Shown here piece after piece: positions 1 through 9,791 of a DNA stretch of 62,503 nt. The stretch is taken from the NCBI GenBank assembly GCA_002718735.1, contig PBFR01000007.1, forward strand, positions 5,663-68,165. The letters are read 5' to 3'. The notes under the pieces are model-generated. The model had not been told where the DNA came from. It searched no databases and was given only the letters and a program-made list of their open reading frames with translations. A program made the position numbers and the translations under genes. Within the stretch, counting starts at the first letter, position 1; the number at the start of each line of letters is the position of its first letter. This DNA comes from Halobacteriovoraceae bacterium. Lineage in GTDB: Bacteria > Bdellovibrionota > Bacteriovoracia > Bacteriovoracales > Bacteriovoracaceae.

Positions 1-51
1 AATCCTAAGTAGCCCTAACCATGTCATTTTTACATGTCTAGCGACAACGAG

Positions 52-78
52 TTGCCAGTGAGAACCTCGCTTTATAAA
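52..78 (+). promoter_or_regulatory. Possible sigma-70 promoter for the glutaminase-like gene
   Basis: TTGCCA at 52-57 and TATAAA at 73-78 with a 15-bp spacer lie about 50 bp before the first gene. The spacer is short. If it is shifted to 17 bp the -10 becomes TAAAAC. Only motif resemblance supports this. Confidence 0.3.
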
Positions 79-126
79 ACCCGATAAAATTTTAGGGAAG
101 GGTTATTTTTCAATAGGGGAATTTAC

Positions 127-1047
127 ATGAAGAAATTACTAGCTTTCGCATTAATTACGGCTGCTGTTAGTCATGCCGCTCCAATTAGTCCAATTGAAGG
201 TTATTACACTACTGATCACTCAAAGTATGAGTTGGAAAAATTCTGGGATGAAGTTGCTAGAATTAACCGCCGTATGGTGGGAGAAGATTGTTTTAAGAGG
301 GCCAACATTTGGTCATATAAACTAGACAAAGACTATGGTGTTAAGTCTAAGAAAGTATTCATGCACTACACCGATAAATTCAACTTTGAGCTTGATGATC
401 AAGGTAGAACTGGCCTTGGAAGATTCTTTGGTCGTCTTGCATCCAGCAATGACGGTTGGGATTTTCATGTTGCTCCGGCCGTAGAAGTTAACGGCACTGA
501 TTACATCCTTGATCCGCATATTGTTGATGGGCCTAAACCTGTTGAAGATTGGGTTGAACATCTCACTGAAAGAGGTGAGAGACTTCTTAAAAAACGTCAA
601 TATGACCTTCTTGATGATTTAAGAAGTTATAAAAGAAAACTACATAGAGCTTCAAGATCAAGAGCTTCTAGGTATGAGGCCAAGATCGCCGAGATAAAGG
701 GTACTCTTAAAAGGCTTGGGCTGACAGAAGATCCTGACCAGAGAGTCGATATTAGATGCCAAAAAATAACTCATATAATGGAGTTTGATAGAGCTCAACA
801 AGATACTTGGTGCTTTTATCAAGAAACTTCTATGTACTATTATGGACCACTTCAATTAAGATTTCTGAATTACGGAAGCATCGCTCCAGACCAAAGGCAG
901 CCAGTCACTAATTTGGATTACCACACTGAAAGATATTTTCAGGAAGGTAGAAACTACGTTGAAACACGTTGGGACTATGAAAAACTTGATGAATCTTTAG
1001 ACGAATATAAAGCTAGCTCAAGACCTGAGACAATTCACGAAATATAG
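127..1047 (+). CDS. Secreted protein-glutaminase-like (glutamine deamidase) protein
   Basis: The 306-residue protein has a signal peptide (about residues 1-17, cleavage near SHA-AP). Residues 50-135 match the protein-glutaminase pattern: a Cys in DCFKRA (C55), a His in WDFHVAP (H114) and an Asp in YILDPH (D129), the order of the Cys-His-Asp triad of bacterial protein-glutamine deamidases. These enzymes convert glutamine side chains in proteins to glutamate. The second half (residues 150-306) is highly charged and probably helical, and I do not recognise it. The ATG has the spacer/SD AGGGGAATTTAC. The gene stands alone, followed by a strong terminator. A role in modifying prey or host proteins is inference; a related transglutaminase-fold hydrolase is the main alternative. 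Confidence 0.65.
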   Translation: MKKLLAFALITAAVSHAAPISPIEGYYTTDHSKYELEKFWDEVARINRRMVGEDCFKRANIWSYKLDKDYGVKSKKVFMHYTDKFNFELDDQGRTGLGRFFGRLASSNDGWDFHVAPAVEVNGTDYILDPHIVDGPKPVEDWVEHLTERGERLLKKRQYDLLDDLRSYKRKLHRASRSRASRYEAKIAEIKGTLKRLGLTEDPDQRVDIRCQKITHIMEFDRAQQDTWCFYQETSMYYYGPLQLRFLNYGSIAPDQRQPVTNLDYHTERYFQEGRNYVETRWDYEKLDESLDEYKASSRPETIHEI

Positions 1048-1075
1048 ATTTAAAATTGACAGCAATTAGCTATAC

Positions 1076-1104
1076 AAAGGTCAGCGATTTTCGCTGACCT
1101 TTTT
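1076..1104 (+). terminator. Rho-independent terminator after the glutaminase-like gene
   Basis: A 12-bp perfect stem (1076-1087 with 1091-1102, AAAGGTCAGCGA arm, loop TTT) runs straight into T residues. It ends the transcript of the 127-1047 gene before the histidine kinase gene. Confidence 0.85.
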
Positions 1105-1122
1105 AGTTTTGGATGCTGTCTC

Positions 1123-2529
1123 ATGAATGATGAAGAAATTTTAAAAGGTTATGAATACGAATTAAAAAAACAAGGGGCCAGAGGCTCTGAAACAGTATCC
1201 CTTCTTTGTGCAATCTTCTTTCCTTTGTTTGCGATTTTAGACTTTAAAAACAACCCCACAATAGTTTGGCAGTTAATATCTGTTAGGATCTTGGCCAGTA
1301 TCTTTTTCATTTCAGTATATATTAAAATGAGAAAAACTGAGCATCTCGAAAATCCCTTTGGTATTTTTGGGTTTTTGATTTTGGTGGCAGGCTTTGGTGT
1401 AACTGTAATAAACTACATTATAGGCTTTGAGGCGAGTCCCAAGTATGGAATCTTATTAATCATCATTGGGTCGTCAATTTTATGTCCAAGTGATGGCCAC
1501 AAGGCGTTCTATCTTAATGCGATGCTGGCCATGATTTTTGCATTCGGGGCATTTTTTGAGATGGGAACCTCATTTATTAATGATGGAGAGTTCTTGTTTC
1601 ATCTGTTTATTGCTGTAACAACAGGTACTATTGGTGCAACGGCATCTCATTTATTCCATGTAACCAAAAGACGGCTATTCTTCTCCCTATTTGAAGCTGA
1701 ACAAGTAAAAAACTTAATCCGAAAGGAGCTAAAGAGTAAAAAGGTGTCTCTGTCAGAACTAGCTAAAGAGATTGCAGAGACAAAGCACAGATTGGAAGTA
1801 AGTCTCAAAACTGAGGAGGAGGCAAAGTGTAAGGCCCAGAAGGCAATGCAGCTTAGAGATGAGTTTATCTCAGTGGCCTCTCATGAATTGAAAACCCCGG
1901 TAACTGTTTTAAAAACACAGGCCGAAATATTAAAAATGGGAATTGGAAAAAACGCTTCGTTGGATCTTTCCAATGAAGAAATTGATGAAATCCTAGAGAG
2001 CTGCAATAAGAATATGGATAATATCTCCAGATTAATTGATGACATGAGAGATGTCACAAAAATTGAAACTGGAAACTTAAAGCTCTATAAGGAAAAGGTT
2101 GATCTTGAAATACTTGTGAAGCGTGTTTTAAAAAATTTCAAGCTATCAAATGGATTAGATGTAACACTTGTCTCAGAAAATAAAGTTATTGGTCGTTGGG
2201 ATCCTTTTCGAATAGAGCAGGTTGTAGTGAACTTAGTTAGCAATGCAATGAAGTATGGAGATCAAAAACACTCGCCAGAAGTTTATTTGAATGGTGATAG
2301 CAATAAGGCCTATCTATCTGTTAAGGATTTTGGTGGGGGGCTAACAGAAGATCAGAAGGTTAAGATATTTGAGAAGTTTTCTGAAGTCAGCAGAATCAAG
2401 GGGGTTAAAGGCCTAGGCCTGGGTTTATATATAACCAAAAAGATTGTTGAAGCTCATAAGGGGGTAATAAGAGTGGAGAGTCAAGTGGGGAAAGGCTCAA
2501 CCTTTAAGGTTGAGCTCCCATTAGGTTAA
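1123..2529 (+). CDS. Membrane-bound sensor histidine kinase (orphan)
   Basis: The 468-residue protein has an N-terminal block of about five or six hydrophobic segments (residues 25-185), then a coiled-coil linker (about 195-245) and a complete kinase core. The H-box is FISVASHELKTP with H254. The N-box lies in EQVVVNLVSNAMKYG, and the G-boxes are VKDFGGGL and GLGLGLYITKKI. The membrane part resembles a MASE-like multi-pass sensor rather than a periplasmic one. No response regulator lies nearby, so the partner is unknown. Its stop codon overlaps that of the convergent nucleotidase gene by four bases. Confidence 0.85.
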   Translation: MNDEEILKGYEYELKKQGARGSETVSLLCAIFFPLFAILDFKNNPTIVWQLISVRILASIFFISVYIKMRKTEHLENPFGIFGFLILVAGFGVTVINYIIGFEASPKYGILLIIIGSSILCPSDGHKAFYLNAMLAMIFAFGAFFEMGTSFINDGEFLFHLFIAVTTGTIGATASHLFHVTKRRLFFSLFEAEQVKNLIRKELKSKKVSLSELAKEIAETKHRLEVSLKTEEEAKCKAQKAMQLRDEFISVASHELKTPVTVLKTQAEILKMGIGKNASLDLSNEEIDEILESCNKNMDNISRLIDDMRDVTKIETGNLKLYKEKVDLEILVKRVLKNFKLSNGLDVTLVSENKVIGRWDPFRIEQVVVNLVSNAMKYGDQKHSPEVYLNGDSNKAYLSVKDFGGGLTEDQKVKIFEKFSEVSRIKGVKGLGLGLYITKKIVEAHKGVIRVESQVGKGSTFKVELPLG

Positions 2530-4064
2530 TTTGAGCAAGTAATTACTTTCTTTCTTTTTATATAGTTCTCTGCCATATTCCACAAATACCAGTCACCACG
2601 TACGAAGTCTTTTGTGAATAAACTGCTGAACTTCTTAGGGAGAAGCCCCTCGAGCATGCGAGAGAATTCAAAAGGCAGAGCTACTTCATACTTCTTTGAA
2701 AAATCAACGGTCTTGCCATTAATTTTTAAAGTCGTGAAAAAACTTACACCGCCAATCCAAGGAATGCTATCTGGAAAGGTGAACAAGGAGTACTTAACAC
2801 CACCTATTAATGGGGCACTATCATCAAGATCAGCTGAAACTAGAGCCAAAAGTAGGGTGTAGAGTTTCCATCCATTTATTTTAAACTTCATAATCTCCCA
2901 CCCAGGTCTTCCGTATTCATTAACATGGGGAAAGTTTTCAATGATGTTGCCGTAAGTAATATCTCCCTTAGGAACAGCTTTACCTGTAAATGCTGAAAGA
3001 TAGAGTCCCACGTTACTGCCAGATTCCTCATGAATAATTTTGGGTAGGTGTTTGAGCCAACAGCCATCGAATTTTTGCTGGTTTCCATCAACATAGCCTG
3101 CTAAGTCAATTTCACTTGTCCCAATGACTGAGTCCCACTTATTCCCGGCAAGTGCTCTTCTCGCTCTATAATCCACATCTTCCACAAAGCTTTTAACTTC
3201 TTGATCTTCATGTACTGAGGTGAAAGCGTCATGCAGCTTATATGAAACAACCTCAACATCTTTCGGACCTTTAACATCTAAAATGAGACTTCCAACTGCC
3301 ATTGCATGGGCACCGGTTTGAACAATAGGAATAGAACGTTCTTCTTGATTGATTTGTTTAAAAACTTCATCCAAACGAGTATGGCTGTGACCTCCAATTA
3401 TCACATCCAACTCTGGATCATCTTTTGCCAATCTCTTATCTTTATCTAATCCTAAGTGGGTTAGAGCTATTACGAGATCTGATCCATCCTCTCTAGCAAC
3501 TTTTGAATAAGCTCGACTAACTGGAGCGGCCGGGAAAATAAACCCTGGTCTTATCTGGTGCATGAAGTGGAGGCTGTCGGTAGTTAAACCAATTACATCA
3601 ACTCTAATTCCATCTAAGTCGAAAACAGCACTTGGTTTCAAGAGGCCTTTAAGCTTCATATCTGCAGTGGTTGCAATATTTGCTCCTAAAATCTGTGTTT
3701 GGACTCCAGACTCTTTGATTTGATCTGAGAGCATTTTACCACCAAACATGTGATCATGGTTTCCAACTACTGCAGCGTCTACCCCCAGCATATCCAAGGC
3801 CTTAAAGGAGCCAATACCGTTGTCGAATAGAAACTGGTAAGAACCCTCTCCAAAGTCTCCTGCATCCAAAACGAGGGAAGGAATGCCATTCTTCTCAGCA
3901 TCAGCTTTTAGTTTATCAATTAACGTTTTTACTCTTGCATAACCTCCATCTCCACTTCTAGATGGCCCAAAATAAAATGAGTGCAGATCATTTGTGTGAA
4001 TGATTTGAATTTTTTTGGCCATGGATGCGGTTGAGATTAATAGAGCAGCTAGAATTAATTTCAT
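2526..4064 (-). CDS. 5'-nucleotidase / metallophosphatase family periplasmic enzyme (UshA/SoxB-like)
   Basis: The 512-residue protein has a signal peptide (MKLILAALLISTASMA). The calcineurin-like metallophosphoesterase motifs are all present: HTNDLHS (D26, H28), DAGDFGEGS (D67), GNHDHMFG (N102, H103), a THLG element and GGHSHTR. The remainder matches the C-terminal substrate domain of 5'-nucleotidases. The family hydrolyses nucleotides or other phosphate and sulfur esters in the periplasm using two metal ions. Salvage of released nucleotides fits a predator, but that is inference. Substrate cannot be set from sequence; UshA-like and SoxB-like members share these motifs. Confidence 0.85.
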   Translation of the reverse strand: MKLILAALLISTASMAKKIQIIHTNDLHSFYFGPSRSGDGGYARVKTLIDKLKADAEKNGIPSLVLDAGDFGEGSYQFLFDNGIGSFKALDMLGVDAAVVGNHDHMFGGKMLSDQIKESGVQTQILGANIATTADMKLKGLLKPSAVFDLDGIRVDVIGLTTDSLHFMHQIRPGFIFPAAPVSRAYSKVAREDGSDLVIALTHLGLDKDKRLAKDDPELDVIIGGHSHTRLDEVFKQINQEERSIPIVQTGAHAMAVGSLILDVKGPKDVEVVSYKLHDAFTSVHEDQEVKSFVEDVDYRARRALAGNKWDSVIGTSEIDLAGYVDGNQQKFDGCWLKHLPKIIHEESGSNVGLYLSAFTGKAVPKGDITYGNIIENFPHVNEYGRPGWEIMKFKINGWKLYTLLLALVSADLDDSAPLIGGVKYSLFTFPDSIPWIGGVSFFTTLKINGKTVDFSKKYEVALPFEFSRMLEGLLPKKFSSLFTKDFVRGDWYLWNMAENYIKRKKVITCSN

Positions 4065-4123
4065 GAGTTTTCCTTTTGACTTATCAACTTATTGTCTCAG
4101 AAAACGTGATGAAAATAATGGTG

Positions 4124-4154
4124 GAAAAACCTTGCCATGCAAAGCGGCAAGGTT
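4124..4154 (-). terminator. Rho-independent terminator for the OmpA-type lipoprotein gene
   Basis: Nine-base arms AACCTTGCC (4129-4137) and GGCAAGGTT (4146-4154) form a hairpin. Read on the minus strand it is followed by TTTTT. It lies between the OmpA-type gene and the nucleotidase gene, so they are separate units. Confidence 0.75.
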
Positions 4155-4172
4155 CTTAGGAATTCTTAAGTT

Positions 4173-4820
4173 TTATTCGGCCTGTCTAGAGGAGTCACTT
4201 TCGTCCATGGTGATTGCAAGCTCTACACGTCTATTTGCTGCCCTTCCTTCTTCTGTTTGATTGGAAGCTATAGGGTCAGTAGATGCAACACCCATTGTGT
4301 TGATACTTGAAGCTTGAACACCATTTGAAACCAGTATGTTCTTTACTTCGTTTGCTCTTTCTCTAGATAATTTCTCATTAACTGTGCCTGGACCCGTTGA
4401 GTCGGTGTGACCAATAATTGTAATTTGGTTCTCAGGGTACTTGCGCATGATGTCTGCCATTTGCTGAAGTCTTTGGCGTGCTTCTGGTCGCACTTGGCTC
4501 TTACCTGTTTTAAAAGTAATGTCACCTTTAAGCTTTGTGACAATTCCCTGATCTGTTCGCTTTGTTTCAGCTATTTCTTCCAACTCTTTGGCCTGCTTGT
4601 CTAGCTTCTTGCCGTAAGCTCCGCCAGCTATTCCTCCAAGTACACCGCCAATAACAGCACCTTTTCTCTTGTCATCAGAAACAATTGAACCTGCAACCGC
4701 TCCCACTGCCGCACCTATGCCAGCACCTTTCTTAGTGTTAATGTTTTCATCTTTTTGTTCACCAGTGGTTGCACACCCGACCAAGGTGGCGATAATCGTA
4801 AAAAAGAATAAGTTTTTCAT
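4173..4820 (-). CDS. OmpA-domain lipoprotein with glycine zipper (YiaD-like)
   Basis: The 215-residue lipoprotein has a lipobox LVGC (C16). A glycine-zipper stretch spans about residues 33-70 (GAGIGAAVGAVAG and GGVLGGIAGGAYG). A C-terminal OmpA peptidoglycan-binding domain spans about 105-205, with the typical IIGHTDSTG and RANEVKNIL elements. It should sit in the outer membrane and tether it to peptidoglycan. It is a single-gene unit with its own terminator. Confidence 0.85.
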   Translation of the reverse strand: MKNLFFFTIIATLVGCATTGEQKDENINTKKGAGIGAAVGAVAGSIVSDDKRKGAVIGGVLGGIAGGAYGKKLDKQAKELEEIAETKRTDQGIVTKLKGDITFKTGKSQVRPEARQRLQQMADIMRKYPENQITIIGHTDSTGPGTVNEKLSRERANEVKNILVSNGVQASSINTMGVASTDPIASNQTEEGRAANRRVELAITMDESDSSRQAE

Positions 4821-4920
4821 AATCCCTTCCTTTGTTAAAAGTAACTTCGCAAAAGCTTATATAGGAATTATGAGATTATGAAGCCTGTCCAGGCCAGGTT
4901 AAACCTGTACAAGGCCTCTA

Positions 4921-5868
4921 CTAAAGAATCTCTGAAGCTTTCTTTGGACTGGATGTATCTAAAATATGAAGATTATACTTTTTACTAAGCTCTTCGCATA
5001 CCTTGATACCTCTGATTGAATTGCCTCTTTTATCCAAGCGGGGAGAGTAAACAGATATGGCCATTAGGCCTGGGACCACCATTAGAATTCCGCCGGAGAC
5101 ACCACTTTTGGCCGGAAGTCCGATGTCAAAAACCCATTCACCACTATAGTTGTACATCCCACAGGTCAGAATGATACTTAAAATGTGTCTGAGGTTTTCA
5201 GGTGAAACACACTGCTTTTTCGTTAAGGGGTTTACCCCATTATTTGCAAGTGTAGCGCCCATCATGGCAAGGTCGGTACTAGTGACATTCGCTGAACATT
5301 GCTTGAAATAAAGCTCCAGGTCTTGTTTTAAGTCTTTTCCCAAAATTTGAAAATGTTTAAGAAGGTGGGCAATCGCGTAATTTTTGTCTCCAGACTCTTT
5401 TTCCGATTTAAAAGTGGGAGAGTGCACTCTGAGTTTCTTGCCAGCATAGTTGGATAGGCAACCCAAAACCTCTTCCTCTCTAGTTTTCTTTGAGTCTGCA
5501 TTTACCAAACTTGTGATTGCTATAGCTCCCGAGTTTACCATCGGGTTGAAGGGCCTTCCTTGGTCATCTAGTTTGATTACTGTATCAAAGTCTTCACCTG
5601 TGGGCTCGATTCCCACTTTTCTTTCAACAAATTCACTTCCGTATTGCTCAAGAGCAAGTCCATATATAAAAGGCTTTGAAATCGATTGTATTGTAAAATT
5701 GGTGTTCACATCACCAACTTCAATGACTTTGCCATTTGCCATAGCGACACTTATTGCAAAAGAGTCTGCATTTACTTGAGATAGGGCCGGGATCGATTTA
5801 TTGACCTCGCCTGAACGATCATTTTTATATTTCTCGTAAAGAGCCTGAATCTCTTGTTTTAACTTCAC
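4921..5868 (-). CDS. glsA: Glutaminase A
   Basis: This is a serine-dependent beta-lactamase-fold glutaminase that hydrolyses L-glutamine to glutamate and ammonia in the cytoplasm. The family SxxK motif is seen in QSISKPF (S62 and K65 counting from the chosen start). MVNSGAIA and the KSGVSGGI element near the C-terminus are also typical. No signal peptide is present. The start is GTG at 5868, placed six bases after AAGGGG. A GTG two codons earlier is possible but overlaps that Shine-Dalgarno sequence. At about 315 residues the length is normal for the family. Confidence 0.88.
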   Translation of the reverse strand: MKLKQEIQALYEKYKNDRSGEVNKSIPALSQVNADSFAISVAMANGKVIEVGDVNTNFTIQSISKPFIYGLALEQYGSEFVERKVGIEPTGEDFDTVIKLDDQGRPFNPMVNSGAIAITSLVNADSKKTREEEVLGCLSNYAGKKLRVHSPTFKSEKESGDKNYAIAHLLKHFQILGKDLKQDLELYFKQCSANVTSTDLAMMGATLANNGVNPLTKKQCVSPENLRHILSIILTCGMYNYSGEWVFDIGLPAKSGVSGGILMVVPGLMAISVYSPRLDKRGNSIRGIKVCEELSKKYNLHILDTSSPKKASEIL

Positions 5869-5886
5869 ATGCACCCCTTTTTTATG

Positions 5887-5895
5887 ATTATAACA
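5887..5895 (-). promoter_or_regulatory. Possible extended -10 promoter for glsA
   Basis: On the minus strand TGTTATAAT gives a perfect TATAAT with an upstream TGn. A start about seven bases downstream would leave a leader of about 12 bases. No clear -35 element is visible. Confidence 0.35.
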
Positions 5896-5933
5896 ATCAT
5901 TGTCAGTATTATGAGGGGGGCGGAAAAATCATT

Positions 5934-6470
5934 CTATTCAATCTGCTTTGTAATAGATTGGTATCTTTGTCTGAACTTGGGGTTTAATGAAAGTATCTTG
6001 CTAATTTGTTTGTACCGAATCAATGAAAGCTCTTTGTCTTGGTATAGGTATTTTGTAATTTCTTGGTTGAAAGATGTCTCTTTTGTCCTTATAAGCTCTT
6101 TTAATTTCTTAAATTTCGAGACTTGAGCTTTGTTTAGTTTTAACAGGGACTTTTTATCTTTTGCTAACAGTTCATTGAAGACATTTTTATCCATTATTGA
6201 AGAGATTAGTTTATCAAGCTCATTTTTATGTTTAATTCTTCTCTCTTTTATTTCTCTTGTCTTTTTTGCATGCTTTATAAGGTCTTTTTTAGGAATCTCC
6301 ACATCTATTGTTTTTATAGCTGCTCTCTTGGGGAGCAGGGGAGCTCTCTTTCTCATTTGAATTTGTTTTTTAAGGTTTTCTTTTGCTTTAAATTTAAGAA
6401 CCTTAACATCCTTTGGCGCCTTCGCACTGGCAGAAAAGATGATGGTCAAAGTGAATAAGAAGAGACGCAT
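5934..6470 (-). CDS. Secreted, strongly basic helical protein, unknown
   Basis: The 178-residue protein starts with a signal peptide (MRLFLFTLTIIFSASA). The rest is almost entirely Lys/Arg/Glu-rich helix, with no cysteine and no motif I recognise. The start follows an AAGGAG-type site (the + strand reads ACTCCTTT just beyond the start). It is preceded on the same strand by an outer-membrane protein gene about 80 bp away. Confidence 0.7.
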   Translation of the reverse strand: MRLFLFTLTIIFSASAKAPKDVKVLKFKAKENLKKQIQMRKRAPLLPKRAAIKTIDVEIPKKDLIKHAKKTREIKERRIKHKNELDKLISSIMDKNVFNELLAKDKKSLLKLNKAQVSKFKKLKELIRTKETSFNQEITKYLYQDKELSLIRYKQISKILSLNPKFRQRYQSITKQIE

Positions 6471-6547
6471 GACAACTCCTTTTAGTCAGGAATTTTACAT
6501 GTCTAGTTCGCTAAGTCCATGGGGTCCAAGCTTTGGCGAGCTCGAAT

Positions 6548-7111
6548 CTAACGATTGCCAACTTTAAATGTGGCAGAGAGGGTATATTGAACGTCGTATT
6601 TCTCAGACTCAGCAACATCTGCACTTCTGTTATAAACCATTGTCGCACTGGCATTAACAGCAAAGACTTTTCCCAATGCCAGAGTCACTCCCGCACCAGC
6701 ATAAGGGTCGACATAGACAGGTAAGACCTCTTCACGAGTTTGTCCGCTCTCTTTTATGTCTAAAGTTTCTTGTTTTACTCTCGCTCCAGCTCTTAAAAAA
6801 GTTCCAAAGTATTTGCTAGTTATTGGATAAGACCTTACGCCGAGCATGGCCCTTCTAGTTAGGCTGGTAACTTCTGAGTCTGTGGAAGGGAAAGTGTCGG
6901 TGTAAGTTGATTGAGCTACTTCAAATTCAGCGGAAAAAATGGGCTCTCCATAAATTGCACTTACTCCTAAATATGTTCTTGTAATTTGGCTTGCGGGTTC
7001 AGGATACTCTCTTCGAGTTGTTTCAATACTGTATACTGGCTGAACTTTCAGCTCTGCTGCGAGAGAGGTAAATGAAACAGAGGAAATTAAAAGTATAATT
7101 ATTCTCTTCAT
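6548..7111 (-). CDS. Outer-membrane beta-barrel protein, unknown function
   Basis: The 187-residue protein has a signal peptide (about 1-18, ending SLAAE). The remainder alternates polar and hydrophobic residues in short strands, for example EFEVAQSTYTD and YTLSATFKVG. It ends in an aromatic/basic turn rather than a clear terminal Phe. The size fits an eight-stranded barrel. No enzymatic motif is visible. Confidence 0.65.
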   Translation of the reverse strand: MKRIIILLISSVSFTSLAAELKVQPVYSIETTRREYPEPASQITRTYLGVSAIYGEPIFSAEFEVAQSTYTDTFPSTDSEVTSLTRRAMLGVRSYPITSKYFGTFLRAGARVKQETLDIKESGQTREEVLPVYVDPYAGAGVTLALGKVFAVNASATMVYNRSADVAESEKYDVQYTLSATFKVGNR

Positions 7112-7162
7112 GGGTTAATTATCTCATAGTTTAACTGAAGGGAAAGGATGAAGGATTTTCCG

Positions 7163-7193
7163 AATTAAGAAAGAGAGATCCACAGATCTCTCT
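7163..7193 (-). terminator. Terminator of the acidic-repeat lipoprotein gene
   Basis: The arms AGAGAGAT (7172-7179) and ATCTCTCT (7186-7193) form an eight-base-pair hairpin. On the minus strand it is followed by TTTCTTAATT, just after the stop codon of the repeat-containing gene. Confidence 0.65.
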
Positions 7194-7208
7194 CCTAATG
7201 TATTGTAA

Positions 7209-8216
<1,008 letters not shown>

Positions 8217-8415
8217 ATGTTTCTCCTGGAATAAAAAAGTTTTTACGTAGTGAAATATTAAGCAAGAAAACGGCCATATATTGCTTATTGCACGGCTTGT
8301 ATGGAGTCCTTTAAAGAAAATTTAGCTCTTTGTGTGAAAGTATTACACTAAGTTGGCCAAGGCCTTGATTGGGGTGTTGAGCTGCGTTATTGTGAGGCCT
8401 TTAAAAGGTGGATTA

Positions 8416-9081
8416 ATGATAAAAGCAATAGCGACTCTTCTTTCTTTAGCATTTTGTTTAAATGCTTCAGCGTTGGTTATTAAAGGGGAGGAATCATCTG
8501 ATCACTTTGTTATAGCCGAAAGATTGAATCAAGATTTTTACTTTCTTGAGTGCAAGGGATCTTATCAAGATTATATCTGTGACTCCTTTTACGAAGTCCC
8601 AGTAACATTTTCAAACAACGATATAAAGATGATGGCATCAGACAAGATGGTTGATGCATACCTAGCGGTTCTGGCGGATGTGGGAGTAGTCGCAGCAGCA
8701 GTGGCCTTTCCATTTATTGCGGCTAAACTTGAAGTTGCCTATTTCTCAGGCGTTCTTGGCCTAAGTAGTGAGGGGGTTGGGGCTATTTCAGCTTATGCTG
8801 GAGCTGGAGCTGGTGCAGTGGGAGCCCCTACGTCTATGATAAGCTTTGATGCTTTGGACCCTTTTGTTCATAGAGATTTATCACTTTCGCTAAGTGCTAT
8901 TATTAATGAAGTAGATTTTGGTGAACTAGATGATATTGACGGAAAGGAAACAGAACTTGGCCTTGAGGTAACAGTTGAAGATGTGAGAACATCTCAAATA
9001 ATAAAATCAATTAAGAAGCTTCTAAAAGATCATATTGAAGACAATAGAACGCTTCCACATAAGATTATATTTGGTGAATAA
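8416..9081 (+). CDS. Secreted protein with internal hydrophobic Gly/Ala segments, unknown
   Basis: From the ATG at 8416, which follows AAAAGGTGG, the protein has 221 residues and a clean signal peptide (MIKAIATLLSLAFCLNASA). An upstream in-frame TTG would add 21 residues before the signal peptide and is unlikely. Residues about 75-140 hold two Ala/Gly-rich hydrophobic stretches (VVAAAVAFPFIAA and AYAGAGAGAVGAP), so it may be membrane-inserted. I recognise no family. A bidirectional terminator follows. Confidence 0.65.
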   Translation: MIKAIATLLSLAFCLNASALVIKGEESSDHFVIAERLNQDFYFLECKGSYQDYICDSFYEVPVTFSNNDIKMMASDKMVDAYLAVLADVGVVAAAVAFPFIAAKLEVAYFSGVLGLSSEGVGAISAYAGAGAGAVGAPTSMISFDALDPFVHRDLSLSLSAIINEVDFGELDDIDGKETELGLEVTVEDVRTSQIIKSIKKLLKDHIEDNRTLPHKIIFGE

Positions 9082-9084
9082 AGT

Positions 9085-9108
9085 AAGCTGGCAATAAGGC
9101 CAGCTTTT
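9085..9108 (+). terminator. Terminator shared by convergent genes
   Basis: The arms AAGCTGGC (9085-9092) and GCCAGCTT (9099-9106) are perfect and followed by TT on the + strand. It lies between the stop codons of two convergent genes and overlaps the end of the minus-strand one. Confidence 0.7.
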
Positions 9109-9676
9109 AAAGTTCAAAAACCTTTTTTTCAGATTCAACACATTGATTTATTTTGTAACTCCCTAGGCTTTCTTCTTGCATTTGGGTTCCATCATACTTC
9201 TGCTCATAAACGGTGATTGATATCTCATTTATTTTCTTATCATATGCAAGTTGAGCACTAAGAATTCCACTGTCGTCACTTGCTCCTTGAACTGAGTAAG
9301 AGCGTAAAGAGTACACTTCATCTTCTTCAGCCTCATAAGTAACAAAGTCAATGTACTTGTCATCAAGTTTAATTCCTATGGATGGATTCTTATCCTCATG
9401 AACCTGATAAAAGGTATGCTTTAGATTTTCCTCGTTATTCTCTTCATTAACTTTTATTTTTTCGACAATAAAAACATCTTGAGTTTCAAGGGAGTCTTGG
9501 TTTTCAAGAACGCATTGAATTCCTTTAGTATCTTTATAGAGACTATCTAAAATTGCTTTAGTAGAGATTGGTGTGGATTTAGGTTTAGGCATCTTCACTT
9601 CATATTTTTTTGGCTCCACTTTCACACAACCAGATACAATTGCTCCCAAAAAGAGTGCTGGTAAAATCGCTTTCAT
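9107..9676 (-). CDS. Lipoprotein, unknown function
   Basis: From the ATG at 9676, which follows AAGGAGAA, the product is a 189-residue lipoprotein with lipobox IVSGC (C17). A Lys/Pro-rich linker precedes a beta-rich domain containing two further Cys (GIQCVLEN and NQCVESE), which could form a disulfide. No family is recognised. A sigma-54-like element lies about 35 bp upstream, so its expression may depend on an enhancer-binding activator. Confidence 0.7.
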   Translation of the reverse strand: MKAILPALFLGAIVSGCVKVEPKKYEVKMPKPKSTPISTKAILDSLYKDTKGIQCVLENQDSLETQDVFIVEKIKVNEENNEENLKHTFYQVHEDKNPSIGIKLDDKYIDFVTYEAEEDEVYSLRSYSVQGASDDSGILSAQLAYDKKINEISITVYEQKYDGTQMQEESLGSYKINQCVESEKKVFEL

Positions 9677-9710
9677 AAAATTCTCCTTAAACATTTATGG
9701 AGTATTTCAC

Positions 9711-9726
9711 TTCAAGCGATATGCCA
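9711..9726 (-). promoter_or_regulatory. Sigma-54-like -24/-12 promoter
   Basis: The minus strand reads CTGGCATATCGCTTGAA. The -24 GG and the -12 position are exactly 10 bases apart, with TTGA instead of the usual TTGC. The predicted start lies about 12 bases further on, leaving a leader of about 25 bases that contains the AAGGAGAA site of the lipoprotein gene. Confidence 0.5.
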
Positions 9727-9791
9727 GAAATAGCGTGTTCTAAATACCTGAAAACATGATTTTGGGTGTAAAAAAAATTGTCAGTGGTCTA

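Noticed and set aside
27..6506. Identical TTTTACATGTCTAG at 28-41 and 6493-6506
   Set aside because: Shared 14-mers are expected by chance in AT-rich DNA of this length, and neither copy has conserved flanks.
8353..8415. Upstream TTG start for the 8416-9081 gene
   Set aside because: It would add 21 residues before an intact signal peptide, and the ATG at 8416 has a much better ribosome site.
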